Positions 33,825 through 45,169 of a stretch of 64,000 bases of DNA are shown piece by piece. The stretch's first letter is position 1. Each line of letters opens with the position of its first letter. Source of the DNA: Bipolaris cookei (lineage: Eukaryota > Ascomycota > Dothideomycetes > Pleosporales > Pleosporaceae); contig NRSV01000002.1 of the NCBI GenBank assembly GCA_002286855.1, forward strand, positions 182,152-246,151, given 5' to 3'. The notes below the pieces were generated by a model that was not told where the DNA came from, made no database searches, and saw nothing but the letters and a program-made list of their open reading frames with translations. The position numbers and the translations under genes are program-made.

Positions 33825-33868
33825 GGTGGGGCGTTGCGCGAACCCGGGCGTTACGCGAACCTCTACTG
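33825..33868 (-). repeat. right terminal inverted repeat of the pogo/Fot1-like element
   Basis: 44 bp, reverse-complementary and identical to 31829-31872, followed by the TA target dinucleotide. Confidence 0.95.
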
Positions 33869-36028
33869 TACTGTAGGCAGCAGGCGCTTGGCAGAATTAC
33901 CCCACCGGGAAATAGCGTTTGACACGCGACACGAGTACCATTTTACAAAAGCCACTAGGTATTGTAAATTTGCTAGTAATAGCAGATCTAATGATGTCAT
34001 TTCATGTTAGCGTAACAGTATAATGCATAGCCTAGATAATTGTTGGACTGTGGTGTCGATATGAGTGCTAGATAGTCTATAAACCAGAGCATCTCGATCC
34101 ATAGTAATTTTATAGAGAATAAAAGAGGACATTCTGCTGAGTCTGGCAAAATCCATAGTAAATCAGAGGAGGTGTTGAGAATATGCGAGTCCAGTCCAGG
34201 TTGGTAGAAGAAAGTTCAGAGCCTGGGCGAGAGAATGGCACCACGTGGTGGCCAGTGCTGCGCGTGTGCACACAATACACGTTGCCGCGTACGCATAGTA
34301 GATAGATAACAACACAGTGGATATGCCGAATAGTAGACGTTAGAACTACCCACCTTGCCACTCCNGTGTTGAGAATATGCGAGTCCAGTCCAGGTTGGTA
34401 GAAGAAAGTTCAGAGCCTGGGCGAGAGAATGGCACCACGTGGTGGCCAGTGCTGCGCGTGTGCACACAATACACGTTGCCGCGTACGCATAGTAGAAAGA
34501 TAACAACACAGTGGATATGCCGAATAGTAGACGTTAGAACTACCCACCTTGCCACTCCTACTTAGTTACCTATAGTAGTCATACTACTAAAGGACCTAAT
34601 TTTAACAGAAGGCTTGTAAAGCCCATTATTAGAGCTTGCATGTCGCTCATTATGTTTCCCTATAAACATTATTACCCAGGCTCTACCACTCCCCTCTCAT
34701 GAAACATTGAGCGATATTTGGCTGTTTCATTCTCTAAAACTGAATTTTTACTGATTTACCAATAGAGTTAGTACAAGACAGCTGCACGAAGTTATTCTAC
34801 ACAATCAACCCTCGTCGAGATATCATGCTATAGGAGAGACAACACCAAAAGCCAATTACCGAATCTCTCTATTCATCTTGATCTTTCAAGACACCAAGTT
34901 GGCTCATTAATATTATCGCTCAACAGCGACGCCAACTTCTCCTTAAGAAGCACCACCCATCTATGCAAGCACCATCTCCTGCGCCACCCCATCACTCACA
35001 TCTACATAGCACATGCAATACCCGCATCAATTATAACTCTCCCCACAAAACCATCATCTCATAGTTAAATACCATCACAAACACTACAAAGGCTCCTAGC
35101 GTCTTAAACAAACTCCACCAAACCACACCCTCTCAGTTCCATCGCACCTAGCATCCCCTCGGCCCGACTCTCAGTGCCTCCCAGCCTACCACCCCACCCA
35201 CCACACTACCCATTTCTCCACAAGCCCAGAACGCCTGTCGAAAGAGCCATTTTCCTCACCAATATTTTAGCAAAAATACCAACACACTCATCTCGCTACT
35301 CCTTCCTCCGACAACTCGGTCCAATCCTGTAATATCGCTTCCCACCTTCCTACCCAATCCTGCATCCTGCACCCGCACAACGAGTCCCTACAAAGTACAC
35401 CGTACACCCTCTTCGCTTATAAATCCCCGTTAGCCGCAGCAAGAAAAGAAAACAAACCCGCTTCCAACGCCCTACGGCTGCTAATTAATACGCGAGCCGC
35501 CCGTTTTCCCTTTTTACCAGCCTCAACGCCTGTTTGCCGCTAGTTCGCATGCAGCAAGTGGAAAGATGGATAGTGCATCTTGCATTGGCGCTTTACATAT
35601 ATACGCGTGGAAGAGATGGGGTTGGAATACATGTAAGTATGTAGGTGGTAAACGGTGCGACAAATATGTGCAGGATACCAGGATATCAGGATGTTGGACT
35701 TTTTTTGCGTTTAGGAGTGGCGGTGATGTGTCTTGTCTCTTTCCTATTTCTCGTTGCGGGCCCGTGGGCGTAGATGTGGTGGGCTGGTAACGGGGGGATG
35801 GGTGGGTGTACCGGGGTGTTTTTTCTTCTGTCGTTGGTGGCTGCCTGCAAGGTACAGATTTGTGGGTGCTTGTAAGAATAGTTACAACTTCGGGGGTTCT
35901 TGATTTAGCAGGTGATTAATTATATTGTCATTTCTATCACGTATGTGTAAACTTTTGTGTTGCTCTCCCTTATTTCACCCTTCTAAATGCCTACGTTATT
36001 TTAACAAAGTAAACTCTTATCAGTACCC
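33869..36028. other. gene-free region around an assembly gap
   Basis: 2.16 kb with no supported gene. It holds the gap described separately at 34365, AT-rich sequence to about 34900, a long stretch low in G (34900-35530) and AT-rich sequence to 36028. No transposase, LTR pair or RNA gene could be identified. Confidence 0.5.
34172..34558. repeat. 193-bp direct duplication flanking a single N (assembly gap)
   Basis: 34172-34364 and 34366-34558 are the same 193 bp with one visible difference (t versus a in GTAGWAAGATAAC-like sequence near the end). They are separated by the only N in the window, at 34365. The layout is that of two contig ends that overlap but were not merged. Confidence 0.9.
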
Positions 36029-37329
36029 TTACAGCTTCAGTGAGCTTGTTCGTTGCTCGACCGTGCTGGTGACGTGGATGCCGCGGTAGTCCTTGGACGG
36101 TAGGATAAACTCTTCACTTCCGACGCTACCCTGTCCACGTACCATGTTCATCATCTGGCCATCTTCAAGCGCGACCCATTCCTCGTCTCTGCCGGTCAAA
36201 TGGCTCTTGACAGTGGGTCGCTTTGCATAGCCTGCTACGGGTGTTTGGTGTGGGGTTGCGCTACTGCCGCTGCTACCGAGTTTGAGGACGCGTTGCAGCA
36301 GAGGACGAAGTGTGGCGACACACCCTACAATCATTCCGACGCCGTTTTCGGCGTAGCCCCAGAGAATGACATCGGCTACACCGTCTGCCGGGGGTGTTAG
36401 TGTGTGCGGGGGACAAGGGGAAAAGACAGGGAAAGTGGGACTCACGGAGGTAGTCGGTCGAATTCGTAAGGTTCACTGTATAAATGAGGCGAATGCATGC
36501 AGACAAACTGGCTCTGTGGGGAGCATCGGTTCAGCGATCATGTTCATGAGATAAGCGAGGCAGGGGGAACAAAAACTTACAAGGCTCCTAGACCGAGAAT
36601 AACGCCGACGGAAAGCTTAGCATTGCGGTTGAGCTGCACGTTCCATAGTAACGGTATGGGCAGCAGGGCACAAAACCAATCCGTTGCAATGTTGATTGCC
36701 GTGGTCGCATAGTAAATGTCAGCGAGTGTCCTCGCAGGGTTGCATTTGCCGCCAGGTGTCGATTGATCCCAAGCGTACGACACGGGGGCACACTGGAAGA
36801 TGATGTACAGCAGGGCGATGAGATTCATAACGACGAACATGGTAGAAACAGCATACAAGCTGTAAACGTATGCTTTTCTCCGCGAGGCGATTCGGATCAG
36901 CATAAAAGATATGCTCAGCTTGATCGGGATGATTGCCGCGCAGTAAAAGACTTCGAAGAAGAAAAAAAACTAGAGGTTGTTAGTATGAGTTGCCACATCA
37001 ATGAACAAGCACATATCTGCATTCCCTGAACCTTATCGCTTGGACTGAGTTTATTGTCATGAATGCCGACGCCGCTGAATGCACCGCCGATACACGATAT
37101 CGTCAAGCCCGTGAAGGGAATCTGGGAAGTGTCCTGTCGGCATGACTCCTACCGCCAAAGTCAAAAGGGAGTGACTTACAGTCGCTAGAGTCATAGACCA
37201 ATCATCAAGACCCCAAGCTTCATTGTGAAGTCTGGTATATACCCGCAATCCGAATGTGATGTATGCAGTGACAGCCAGTGTGATGATTGAGGCAGCGAGG
37301 TTAGGTGCCTTGTCCTCGAAGTAAGTCAT
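36029..37329 (-). CDS. rhodopsin-domain integral membrane protein (PTH11/SAT4-like), needs one AT..AG intron
   Basis: Reconstructed as five exons: 37329-37180, 37121-37017, 36969-36581, 36513-36446 and 36384-36029, giving 355 residues in one phase. Seven hydrophobic spans begin with ASIITLAVTAYITFGLRVYTRL and WGLDDWSMTLAT. GAFSGVGIHDNKL, FYCAAIIPIKLSISFMLIR and FQCAPVSYAWDQ..GGKCNP are typical of the fungal rhodopsin-domain family. The tail of about 90 residues is soluble. Intron 2 (37016-36970) has a perfect TACTAAC branch site and CTCTAG acceptor but begins ATATGT where GTATGT is expected, so the gene is either damaged at the donor or spliced non-canonically. Function and ligand are unknown; it is a paralogue-type match to the gene at 17.2 kb. 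Confidence 0.8.
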
Positions 37330-40300
37330 GTTGGATCCTTTGCTCTGGATTCGAGTTCCTGTGGAACAATATGGTGACAGCAACAGATGTGAAAAAGCAG
37401 TCCGTGGAGGTTATAAACGACTAGGTGGTGTTCGCAGAGGCGGTCAATCTGCCAATGATGCAAGCGCAAAGCGATGTTCAAGACCTGCTATCCAGGGACA
37501 AGGCAAAGTAAGATGGAGGATATAAAATAGATCAGCTCAAAGATAGAGGAAGAGATTGGACACATGTCGGAGTGCTTTCGAAGATCCCCCATGCCAAATT
37601 ACGACTCGCTTCAGATCATGGAACAGTTCGACATTGGTCTTGCACCAGAAGCCAAGTAAAAGACCCACGGGGATCCAATTTTTTGTCGAATCGTGAGAGG
37701 ACTTCTGGGATGCGGCCTGTAAGGCACGGCGAGCAATTACTGGAATAGAACCATGTTCCGCCCCGTCGAGAACATCGTTATGATGGTTGATGAGGGTGGC
37801 CTAAAGTGGCGGCCGGTGTGGGAAGAGCGGCTGACCCATACATGTGGAACATGCTCGCGCCTGGACTCGAGAAAATGCAGGTACCGCGAAAGGTACACAT
37901 TGAAGAGTGAGGGTTTAGCGGATGCGATGCCATAATTCCCATGGTGTTGCTCTCTATTCCTGGCAGAATGCTAGCTCACTATTATTGTGTGCTATTTAAA
38001 ATTCATGGCTTGGCTATCTGGTTACATGCCTTATGGATGACGGATTGAGAAATATTCAGTTGGTATGCTCTGGTCTGCTCTCGCTCAACTTTCTCCAGAT
38101 TTTTCACGTCTGCAGCTCATAAGGGTGTCTGGGACGGGTCGAAGGCTCGCCACGTCGGGAGATGATCCCGAGTATTAGTAGTTGTCACTAGTAAGCCTCG
38201 CATAAGCCACATACTCGCTTCTGACGTGCCCCATAAAAGGTCCGAAACGAAGATCTTCCATCCCCTGACCTGCCCATTCGGAACAGGACGTCCTACGGCG
38301 AGCGGCTTGGATAAATGGATTAGTGTACATACCCATGGAAAATAGATAAGGTGACCATGAACTTGTAATACCAATGTGTGAAGTGATCAATCCCTCCTTC
38401 CAAAAGGATTGCAGGCCTCAGAATGCGTCGCACAGACACGTCTACTTGACACGGCACAGAAGGAGGGCCTGAAAGGCAAGTGAGTGTCTCACAGACTGTG
38501 GAGCAGTGGCAGGTCCACGTTCTGCAGGCGAAGCCGGTGTTGTCCATTCTGCAATCATGTATGACTGCCGAAGATCCCAAAGCACAAACACCTTTGTATA
38601 CACGACGCTGAATGGTTGGTTTCATAATGTGGACCCTAGGTAGCTTTATTTGATATGGGGCTGAACGTATCAGCACGCTTGTCGACTCGAATATCTAAAG
38701 AGGGCCAGAGGCGAGGCAACTGGAGTCATGTAAAAACGCCAACGCGGCTACTGACAAACCGCTGTCCAAAGTACGAAGTCGCTTTTTGTAACGTACCAGA
38801 GCCACGGTACCATGGCACTCTTGGGCTATGACTCGATAGCTAAGTCTCCAGTATCTGCAGAAAATGACAGAAGCGGTTAACCGCCACGGTCATACAGCTG
38901 CCATTGTACCTGCAGTGCGGAAACCCCTGGAAGAATGAATAAGCACGTGACGGTTGTATTGTTGAGTTTTAAGTCAGCCCCATATCTCCCATTGATGGGA
39001 ATGGTCTTGGGGGAAGATAGATTGCGGAATTCATTGGTCAGGATTGAAAGGGGAAAGTCTCCAGAAAAGATGCACCTGAACTGTCCGTTCGATCTTACGA
39101 TGGAGTATGAAGGAAAGTCCAAGACATGAAGTTGCATATGATCCACAGGGACATTTTGGAAATGGATGATCTTTGCATGCTGTGGAACCTTGCAGGAGTG
39201 GGTGCAAGATGGAAGGATTGGTGATTTATTGGTCTTTTTATGTGGATACAGTCATGTGTTTGCTTTTGCTGGAGAGGATGTAAACCCAAGGACCAATGCG
39301 CTCTCTTGACTTTTCAATCTTTCGAGGTGGGCTTTGCGAGCTTCTCCACAATTCACGGAAGATGAATTGCCGGCTGAGCAGATCAGTGGGCTAGTGGTTG
39401 CTTGGCTGTTTGTGAGACGCGCCACTGGGCTGTCTGTATTTGACCTCTTACTTTTGCAGATATGAATCCTGAGACATGGTTGGATGAGATTCTCGTTGAG
39501 TTTGGAGATTTGTGTATATATGAAAACTATGAATGATAGTCAAAAGCGGTGGGTCAAGCTCGAGTCGCAAAGCTGTGACTGAAAGGTTGGGCTGGCCATG
39601 TGACGAACATCAGTGAGGGAGAATGAGCGTCGGCACTTGTTATTTTTTGGTTTCGGTTGACGGTATTGCTAGGTGTTGTGGCATTTTGACGTTCAACGAC
39701 ATCAAAACTTTGATTAGACGTCTAGTTTGAGCACGCCGCTTGATTGAGTGCAATGCAAAGGCGCTTACTATAGCTGCTGCAGAGCAGTTGATGCAATATG
39801 GGTAAGAAGGGATAGCACCCCTGATGTTAGTTTCAGAGGGTTGTGCAAAGCACGAGGGGGCAGTTTAGCAGCAAAAACAAGACTCGTACAAGCAGAGCAT
39901 CAGGCGTTGTACACACCGAGCGTCGGTGCCCAATTGGGCAAAAACGAGAACATGTGCCGTCGAGCAGATACGAGGGACAAAGGCGATGCGGACAATGTGA
40001 GGGGGGCGAAGATGGGTAGTACGAGGTGGCATGGCTGGAGACTAGAGGCATGCTGTTGGTGTCATTGATAGATGCTTGCCCGAGTCGCATGTGACATTGA
40101 GCAAGTGAGGGAGAGGGAGTGCGAGTGCTTGTCTTCACCCCGCCCCCCAAAAACTGTCGCGTCGTCATACCATCCATCACCTTTTCTGATTTATGCCGCC
40201 CCAGTGCTGACAAAGGCACACGACACGACCACCCAGGGGCTAGCAAGAGCAGGAAAGAGATAAGGAGAAGAAGGCGAAGGCGAAGACGACGACGAAGAAT

Positions 40301-40752
40301 ACAAATAAGACGACACGACAGCCACACTCTGCGCCCATTGCGACGCCACTGACTGCACGAGAGAAGAGAGAGAGGGGGGAGCAAAGTGGGGCCCCGCTAA
40401 GCCGCCTTATGCGTGAGCTAAATCGCTGTCTGCCCGACGACATCACCACAGCAGCACCATACCGCCGCCATTGACCCCAGGCCTCTCCACCCTCCTCTTC
40501 TCTTGGACGCGCGCCCCATCGCTCGCTCTGCAGACGCGTTGCAGCGGCTCCCTCACGCCCAGAGACTGCCTGCTTGCCCGTCTGCCTGCTTGCACCCCCC
40601 AGTGTCGGTCTGTATCAGTGCCGGCGCACCCCTCCTCCCCCCAGCCAGCCCAGCGACGGCCAGGCACCTGAGCACGCCGTTGCCTCCATCGGCAAAGAAA
40701 TCCCCCCCGCCCGCCTTCTTCGCCGAACCCACCTCCACACCACTCGCTCGCC
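37330..40752. other. 3.4-kb gene-free region, ending in the PKC1 leader
   Basis: No supported gene. A cysteine-rich frame lies at 38320-38625 (minus) and is discussed as a finding. From about 40260 the sequence has a purine-rich run and then a strongly C-rich stretch (40480-40750) immediately before the PKC1 start, consistent with a long 5' leader. Confidence 0.5.
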
Positions 40753-43700
40753 ATGGCCAACGTCGAGGAGACGGTTGCCAATGTGCAGCGCAAAATCGAC
40801 CGTGAAAAGGCCCTGATCAACGCCGCCAATGCTATGCGCCAGTCGACCAACAACCCGGCCGTCCTCTCGCGCCTCGACGGCCAGATCAAGGACGGCCGCC
40901 GTAACATCGACTACTTCGAGTCCAAGCTGCGCGACCTCGACCTGCAGCGCACCACGTCGGGCATCGACAGCATGAGTCTGCAGCCAGGCCGCTCCCCCAC
41001 CAATCCCCTGACCCCTCCACCAAAGGACAGCTGGGACGGCTACGCGCAGCAGGACCAGGGCGGCTACGGCGGGCCCCAGAGCCAGTACAGCCAGCTCAGC
41101 GGCGGCGAAGCTCTGCAGCCTCCTCGCGCGCCTTTTGCCGCACCGCCGCCTGGCACTGCTAACAAACGCCCCAACTACAGCAAGCTGGGTATACGCCTTT
41201 CCCACGCCCTCCCCCGCTATGTGTGACGCTAACAAGTGCAGACCTTATCAAATACGACACCCCGCATCTTGGTCCCCGTATCCAGCTCATGCTGACCCAA
41301 CTTGAATTCAAGCTCAGTGTAGAAAAACAGTACAAGGATGGCATTGAGAAGATGGTTCGCCTATACCAAATGGAAGGCGACCGCAAGAGCAAGCAAGATG
41401 CCGAAGCCAAGCGCATCGAGAGTAACCAGAAGATCCAGCTGCTCAAGCACTCACTGAAGCGGTACGAGGATCTGCATGTTGACATTGACGGCGACGGCGA
41501 CGATAGTAAGCTCCACAAAGGAAGAAGCAACAATTCGTCCAAAGACTGACCATCGCACAGACGATAGTCTCGATATTCCCAGCCAGAGAAAACCGCTGAG
41601 CGGCCAGCTGTCTCTGCGCATACATGCCGTTGCCGATGTTGATCATGCAGCTACTGGGCGCTTTAGTCGGGGCCCAGAAACGTTTGTCAACATCAAGGTC
41701 GAGGACACCATCAAAGGCCGTACCAAGCCTACAAGAAACGACCGCTGGACCGACGAAGTCCACGACTTCAGCATCGACAAGGCAAACGAGATTGAAATCA
41801 CAGTCTACGATAAGACAGGCGACCATCTTCTGCCCATTGGCATGCTGTGGGTGCGCATATCCGACATTGCCGAGGAGATGCGCAGGAAGAAGATTGAGAC
41901 GGAGCTCGCAAACTCTGGCTGGGTCGCTGCTGACAAGATGGGAGGCCACACTGGAATCCAGCCCGACATGCAGTTTCAGCCACCCCCAGGACAAACCCCC
42001 GCTGGCGGTCCTGGTGGAGGCCCTATTCCTGCCGGTGTGAGACCGCCTGGTGCCCCACAGCCGCAAACTGGACCTATCATGATTGATGACTGGTTCTCAC
42101 TGGAGCCGGTTGGCCGCATCCATCTCACCATGTCATTTATCAAGAACACAGGCAACAAGCAGCCCTTTGATCTTGGTCTCGGTCGTAAGGGTGCTGTCCG
42201 TCAACGCAAAGAGGACGTGGTCGAGCAGTATGGACACAAGTTTGTGCAGCAGCAGTTCTACAACGTCATGCGCTGCGCTCTCTGTGCCGAATTTCTCAAG
42301 TATGCCGCAGGCATGCAATGCTCTGACTGCAATTATACCTGCCACAAGAAATGTTATCCCAAAGTCGTCACAAAGTGCATCACCCAGTCCAATGCTGAGA
42401 CCGATCCCGACGAGGCAAAGCTCAACCACCGGATTCCACATCGTTTCGAGAACTTTTCCAACATGGGTGCCAATTGGTGCTGTCACTGCGGTTACGTTCT
42501 TCCACTTGGCCGGAAGCAGACTAAGAAGTGTAATGGTGAGTATCTCGATATGACCGCCAGCCATGACCTCCTACTAACTTTGTCACAGAATGTGGCCTCA
42601 CTTGTCACGCCCACTGTGTTCACTTTGTACCAGACTTCTGCGGAATGTCTATGGAAGTCGCCAATCAGATTCTAATGGAGATTAAGAGAACCAGAAGGGG
42701 TCAATCTTCATCAGGCCCCGGTATGAGCCAGCGCACTCTGAGACCGCAATCAGCGGCGAAGCCATTACCACCGACGCAGCCTCAATCTCCCGGACAGCCA
42801 GGTCAGGAATCTCCAACTCAACCAGACAGGTATTCCTACGGCAAGGAACAAATGAGCCCCCCACCTGGCCCGCCACGACAACCGTCTTATCCTTCATCGG
42901 CAACTTCAGTTGATGCTGCGCGCGCCTCGTACTCAACAACGGGATCCACTGGAGCTCCCACATCACCAACTTCGGGATCGAGACCCCCTTCGGGCCCACG
43001 CACTCAGTCTTCAGTAGCAGCGGCCGCAGCAGCAATGAACAAGGCCACGCAACCTGGATATGGCCGCAGCAACACAGATTACTCACCGCAAAGTGGACGA
43101 TCATCTGGCAGTGGATATCCAACAGAGCAACGCATGTCACAGCAGCAAGCACCCCAACCGGCGACCTACGACCCATCAGTCTACGCCAACATTCCAAGCT
43201 ACCCACCAAGTCACCAACAGCCCGCACCCGTGCCGTCCTACCCAACGAAATCTTCCTATCCCCTGCCACAACCCCCGCCACCACAATCGCCGCCACAACA
43301 TCCGCAACAACCAATGCCTTCGCAACAAAAGATGCCAGAGCCGCAGGCGCCCGCTCAGCAGCCTCCATCTGCAGTGGGAGAAGCACCAGGAAAGAAGGTT
43401 ACGCCCGCAGCCAACACACAGGGTACTGGCAAGAGGATAGGATTGGACCACTTCAACTTCCTTGCTGTGTTGGGTAAAGGTAACTTTGGAAAGGTCATGT
43501 TGGCTGAAACCAAGACCACCAAGCAGCTCTACGCCATCAAGGTTCTGAAGAAGGAGTTCATTATCGAGAACGACGAAGTGGAGAGCACGCGCTCGGAGAA
43601 GAGAGTGTTTTTGATTGCCAACAAGGAGAGGCATCCCTTTTTGCTGAACCTCCACGCCTGTTTCCAAACTGAGACACGAGTTTACTTCGTCATGGAGTAC

Positions 43701-44591
43701 ATCAGTGGTGGTGATCTCATGTTGCACATTCAACGTGGGCAATTCGGCACAAAACGCGCACAGTATGTTTTCACCATATGGGTTAAGAAGCATTTGCTAA
43801 CGCTGGTACAGGTTCTATGCGGCCGAGGTCTGCCTCGCCCTCAAGTACTTCCACGAGAATGGTGTCATTTACCGAGATTTGAAACTCGACAATATCATGT
43901 TGACTCTTGACGGACATATCAAGGTTGCTGATTATGGTCTGTGTAAAGAAGAGATGTGGTATGGCTCAACCACCAGCACATTTTGTGGTACTCCTGAGTT
44001 CATGGCACCAGAAGTAAGTCGTATTTTTGGCCTAGCATGAGCATGTCTGACGTTGGATTCTCTAGATTCTCTTAGACAAGAAGTACGGACGCGCAGTTGA
44101 CTGGTGGGCATTTGGTGTTCTTATCTACCAGATGCTCCTTCAGCAGTCGCCTTTCCGTGGTGAGGACGAAGACGAAATCTACGACGCCATTCTTGCCGAC
44201 GAGCCGCTCTACCCCATCCACATGCCGCGCGACTCTGTATCAATTCTACAGAAGCTGCTCACCCGTGAGCCTGAGATGCGTCTAGGATCTGGGCCGACTG
44301 ATGCACAGGAGATTATGTCTCATGCCTTCTTCAGGAACATCAACTGGGACGACATCTACCACAAGAGAGTACAGCCGCCATTTATTCCACAGATTACGAG
44401 CCCAACGGACACGAGCAATTTCGATACCGAGTTTACGAGTGTTACGCCAGTGCTTACACCTGTGCAGTCTGGTATGTGGACCCGTATACCCCTGTCATGT
44501 TTGGGAAATTTTGCTGACAACAAGTCTAGTTCTTTCACAAGCCATGCAAGAAGAGTTCCGTGGTTTCTCCTACTCTGCCGATTTTGCTTAG
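40753..44591 (+). CDS. PKC1: protein kinase C (PKC1)
   Basis: 1172 residues in seven exons: 40753-41188, 41242-41505, 41561-42535, 42589-43762, 43812-44013, 44066-44471 and 44530-44591. All phases close. PKC1 is the Rho1 effector at the head of the cell-wall-integrity MAP kinase pathway. Domain order: HR1 coiled-coil repeats (about 1-70 and 145-230), a C2-like domain (about 245-400), two C1 zinc fingers (HKFVQQQFYNVMRCALC.. from about 458 and HRFENFSNMGANWCCHC.. from about 527), a Pro/Gln-rich linker of about 260 residues, and an AGC kinase domain (about 845-1105). Kinase marks are GKGNFGKV, AIKVLKKEF, IYRDLKLDN, VADYGLCKE and the activation loop TFCGTPEFMAPE. The turn motif TPVLTPVQS and hydrophobic motif FRGFSY are intact. 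Complete and apparently functional. Confidence 0.97.
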
Positions 44592-45169
44592 TCGTACGCC
44601 ACTTCCTGATACCCTGGGCTTTTTATTTTGGAGAAAATGCGGTCGTCATTTGCTCTTGTGTGTTGGCATGCTCAGCAACGGGCCCGGCGGCAAGTAGGCG
44701 AGCAGGACTGAGAAGGCTCAGCAGTGTGGTCTTGTTCGCGTGAAAAAGCGTTGTTTGGTTGGCGAGTTGGACTTTTGTTGGAGTAGTAATGCTATGACGG
44801 ATGAGGAAGCAAAATATGGTTGTTTGTTTGTGTGTGTATCTTGGAGTGTACTGGTACAGTGTGTGCGAGCAGAGTAGGCTGGGTGGGGACGAAGTATACA
44901 TGAACAGCCGGATGTGTATTTGCTACGAAGAAGAGTTTTTGTGGTGAGAGTGAGTGTAGTATTGATGTGGGTATATCATAAAGTGTGGGAAGCGTTGCAG
45001 CAAACGAGCAAACGAGCAAACGAGCAAGCAACAATTGTCCGTCTGCAAATCAGCTATGTACAGCCATAGATGAAACAGGCAAAACATGCCTTGAGTATTT
45101 GGCTCTAATTAAAGATGCAGTGTTTTTTTCAATCTACAAAACGGCATAATCATCATTATATCAGGATAC
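44592..45169. other. convergent intergenic region
   Basis: 3' regions of PKC1 and the convergent CWF19-like gene, GT-rich on the plus strand. Three direct copies of AACGAGCA-like octamers at about 45003-45027. No gene. Confidence 0.5.

Larger units (their letters stand above)
31829..33868 (-). mobile_element. pogo/Fot1-like Tc1-mariner DNA transposon, full length
   Basis: 2040-bp element with perfect 44-bp terminal inverted repeats (31829-31872 and 33825-33868), flanked by TA on both sides (31827-31828 and 33869-33870), the expected target duplication. Each inverted repeat contains two 16-bp direct copies of GGTTCGCGYAACGCCC. The only gene inside is a minus-strand DDE transposase with lesions. 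It sits 215 bp upstream of the rvt-type gene. Confidence 0.95.
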
